From contig CM048853.1 of assembly GCA_026545225.1 (NCBI GenBank), positions 46,425,755 to 46,489,754 of the forward strand: a stretch of 64,000 nucleotides of DNA, read 5' to 3'. Origin of the DNA: Cornus controversa (taxonomy: Eukaryota; Streptophyta; Magnoliopsida; Cornales; Cornaceae). How positions within the stretch are numbered: the stretch's first letter is position 1; each line of letters starts with the position of its first letter. The notes beneath the pieces were generated by a model. The model had not been told where the DNA came from. It ran no database searches and worked only from the letters and a program-made list of their open reading frames with translations. The position numbers and the translations under genes were made by a program. Shown here one piece after another: positions 61,952 to 64,000 of this stretch.

Positions 61952-62163
61952 GAACAATGCTACACATCATGAAATTATTTCATGAATTTGTATCATGAAT
62001 GATGTGGCAGGTAACGTGGAGAGTTACTATTGGTGGGATTCCCCCATACACATAGTCCCATGATATTATCACTGAATCCCACCAATACTAACTCTCCACA
62101 TTACCTGCCACATCATTCATGATATAAATTCATGAAATAATTTCATGACGTTTAGCATTTCTC
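61952..62163. mobile_element. Mutator-type hairpin MITE with perfect 9-bp target duplication
   Basis: Arms of about 90 bp: left GAACAATGCTACACATCATG, right (reverse complement) GAGAAATGCTAAACGTCATG. They continue with near-perfect pairing through 'aaattatttcatgaattt' and 'gaatgatgtggcaggtaa', and the central loop is about 30 bp. It is flanked on both sides by TATTATTAA (61943-61951 and 62164-62172). Transcribed, it would form a long hairpin suitable for small RNA production; that is inference. Confidence 0.85.
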
Positions 62164-62172
62164 TATTATTAA

Positions 62173-64000
62173 ATAGAAGTGAAAAAGTATAGGGTTCAAT
62201 ATAATGACCTTAGAGAGTATTGATCAAATGCATGTGATTAGGATAATAAAAGTTATTTGATTAGATTGAAAAGTATTTGAGTTGGACGTAAAATTTATAT
62301 CAATGAATAAAAACATTTAATTGAATTGACAATCAAAGGAAAACTTAGTTGTACTTAAATAGATATTATGATGTATAATTTTTTAAGGAAGTTATGGAAA
62401 GCTTTTTAATTTTAGAAGGGAACTTTTTAAAATTAAGAAATGAAAAGAGAAATATGTGACTCACTATAATCCCTTTTTAATTATAAATTCTCATAATTTA
62501 GCTAGGGAATCTTTGACCAAAATTCCAACAAAAATAAAATAAAATTGATAGGACGTTATTCTTCCTTTGTTTTTTTTTTTCATTCCTTCATGTTTTGTTT
62601 GATTAATTGCATGCATCTAATATTTAATTTTTCTTATTTTATAGATATAACACGTGTAAAATAAATTACAATTTTGGTGAGTAAAATACAATATGCCAAA
62701 TATAAGAATGTGAAATAAAGCGTGAATGAATTAGAATTCTAAGAAAGGTAAAAAATCATTTGGATTAGAGTCCTTACTTAAAAGGGCAATTATGATATTA
62801 AAAATATAAAAATCAAACATTGTATAACATAGGAACTCTTTTGTAATTTTATTTTAAAAAAAGAGGTGAGTGAAGTGTCTAAGAATATTTGTGAAGCGCA
62901 AATATCTGCCTATATATATTATATATTATAGATATAGATATAGATATGTGTGTGTTTCTTTTTGGGTGGCCTATCCTCATGTCTCTTTAAAATAGTAGAA
63001 TTATTCTCTTTGGATGCTTGCAACCATTCCAATGATCATTAGCTACAAAACACCTACCTCTTATCCATTAGCTTTTAGAAGTTGATAATTGGTTCTTAAA
63101 AATTGTATTAAAAAGCTAATGAAGTCGTTGATTTAAAAAAAATTAGAAATACAGAAAAAAAAAAAAAAAAGAAGCTATAAATTTATTAAAATCAAGTCTT
63201 CAAGTGTCAAGGCAACTATACTGAAAAAAATAAGAGGTCCTAAACCAATTATTTTTTATTAAAATTCAACCATTCAAAAGCATTAAGTATGCTTGGTTTA
63301 GTTTTTCGAAAACTCTTTCTTTTTTTTTTTCAGAGAATAAAAATTCTTTTGATTGGCAGCTTTTCTTAATTATTTTATGAAAACACAATTAAATAACTTT
63401 TTTCCTTCTTTGAATTCCTCAAAAATTGATTTTTATTTTTAAAGTTCTTAAAAACTGTTCTCAACGGGTAAATGCATTAAAAAGGAACAAATTTTGACGG
63501 ATAGTGTCTCTACGATTTGTGGCAAACTCATTCAGGCGTGTCCCTGTTCGGCTGTTCCTGTCTCCAAATGCGTGATCCATTGATTCAGTGAGTGACTCGG
63601 ATTGTTCGTTTATTAAAATGGTAAGTAAATTAGATTCAGAACATTTCCACTAAAACTTCTTTAATCATTTAGAGAAAAACTTGTCAACTATTTGTCATTA
63701 CCACTGTAAATGAGAGTCGTGGATGGTATGAAAATCATTACCCTCTAATTCAACGATAGTGATGCAGGACCACTGAGCCCATGCCAGAGGGGAATTTCTC
63801 AGGAAACAAACAGAAAAAGTCAGCACACATGGTTTTCTTAGTCACAAAGTATGGCCCTTGATACCTATAAATGTGAACATGATAAGACTTACAAAATCAA
63901 TATGTCTATATATATATTATGTAAGAATTTTCTATATATTTAATATTTTATGTCATGTTTTCAATTCAAATCAATCCACCACAAGAGTCATATATATTTT
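62173..64000. other. Intergenic DNA to the window edge, no gene seen
   Basis: AT-rich with A/T homopolymers. No open frame with recognisable similarity, no RNA gene, and no clear repeat apart from short TA runs. Confidence 0.5.

Overview
The window is nuclear DNA of a flowering plant, probably a eudicot. The evidence is AT-rich sequence, many short exons with GT-AG introns, plant-type proteins (a plastid-targeted dihydrolipoyl dehydrogenase, a vacuolar proton pyrophosphatase, an HDEL calreticulin), a nuclear tRNA-Ala, and many small plant transposons (TRIM, MITEs, Helitrons). The species cannot be named from the sequence alone. Exon borders were set by hand from splice sites, reading frame and family similarity.

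Layout. At 0.6-10.4 kb on the + strand is a SNU23/ZMAT2 spliceosomal zinc-finger gene. Nine exons are readable, but the expected C-terminal exon was not found. At 10.7-17.2 kb there is repeat-rich DNA holding two related promoter/leader copies with short ORFs, a foldback MITE, a GGT-rich minisatellite and a TRIM inserted in it. At 17.3 kb (-) is tRNA-Ala(AGC). At 18.3-21.7 kb (-) is SAR1, with a Mutator-like MITE and a duplication in intron 2. At 23.9-34.2 kb (-) is plastidial dihydrolipoyl dehydrogenase, 15 exons and 571 aa. At 34.5-41.2 kb there are no intact genes, but there is a 186 bp mini-Helitron, a palindromic MITE and a roughly 4.5 kb non-autonomous Helitron. The large Helitron carries exon fragments of a PERK-type receptor kinase, a type-A response regulator and an unidentified acidic protein. 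At 42.6-43.5 kb (+) is a universal stress protein gene. At 46.5-50.0 kb (-) is calreticulin, with unfolded-protein-response elements just upstream. At 54.0-59.4 kb (-) is the type I vacuolar H+-pyrophosphatase. The rest, to 64 kb, is intergenic with a mini-Helitron, a hAT-type MITE and a Mutator-type MITE.

The intact genes are unrelated housekeeping and stress functions: splicing, COPII budding from the ER, ER folding, plastid pyruvate dehydrogenase and tonoplast energisation. They do not form a cluster. SAR1 and calreticulin both serve the early secretory pathway, but they lie 25 kb apart and nothing shows shared control. The most unusual content is the Helitron carrying several gene fragments, an LTR element built as an inverted rather than direct repeat, the missing SNU23 terminal exon, and a 12-nt final calreticulin exon that supplies most of the ER-retention signal.
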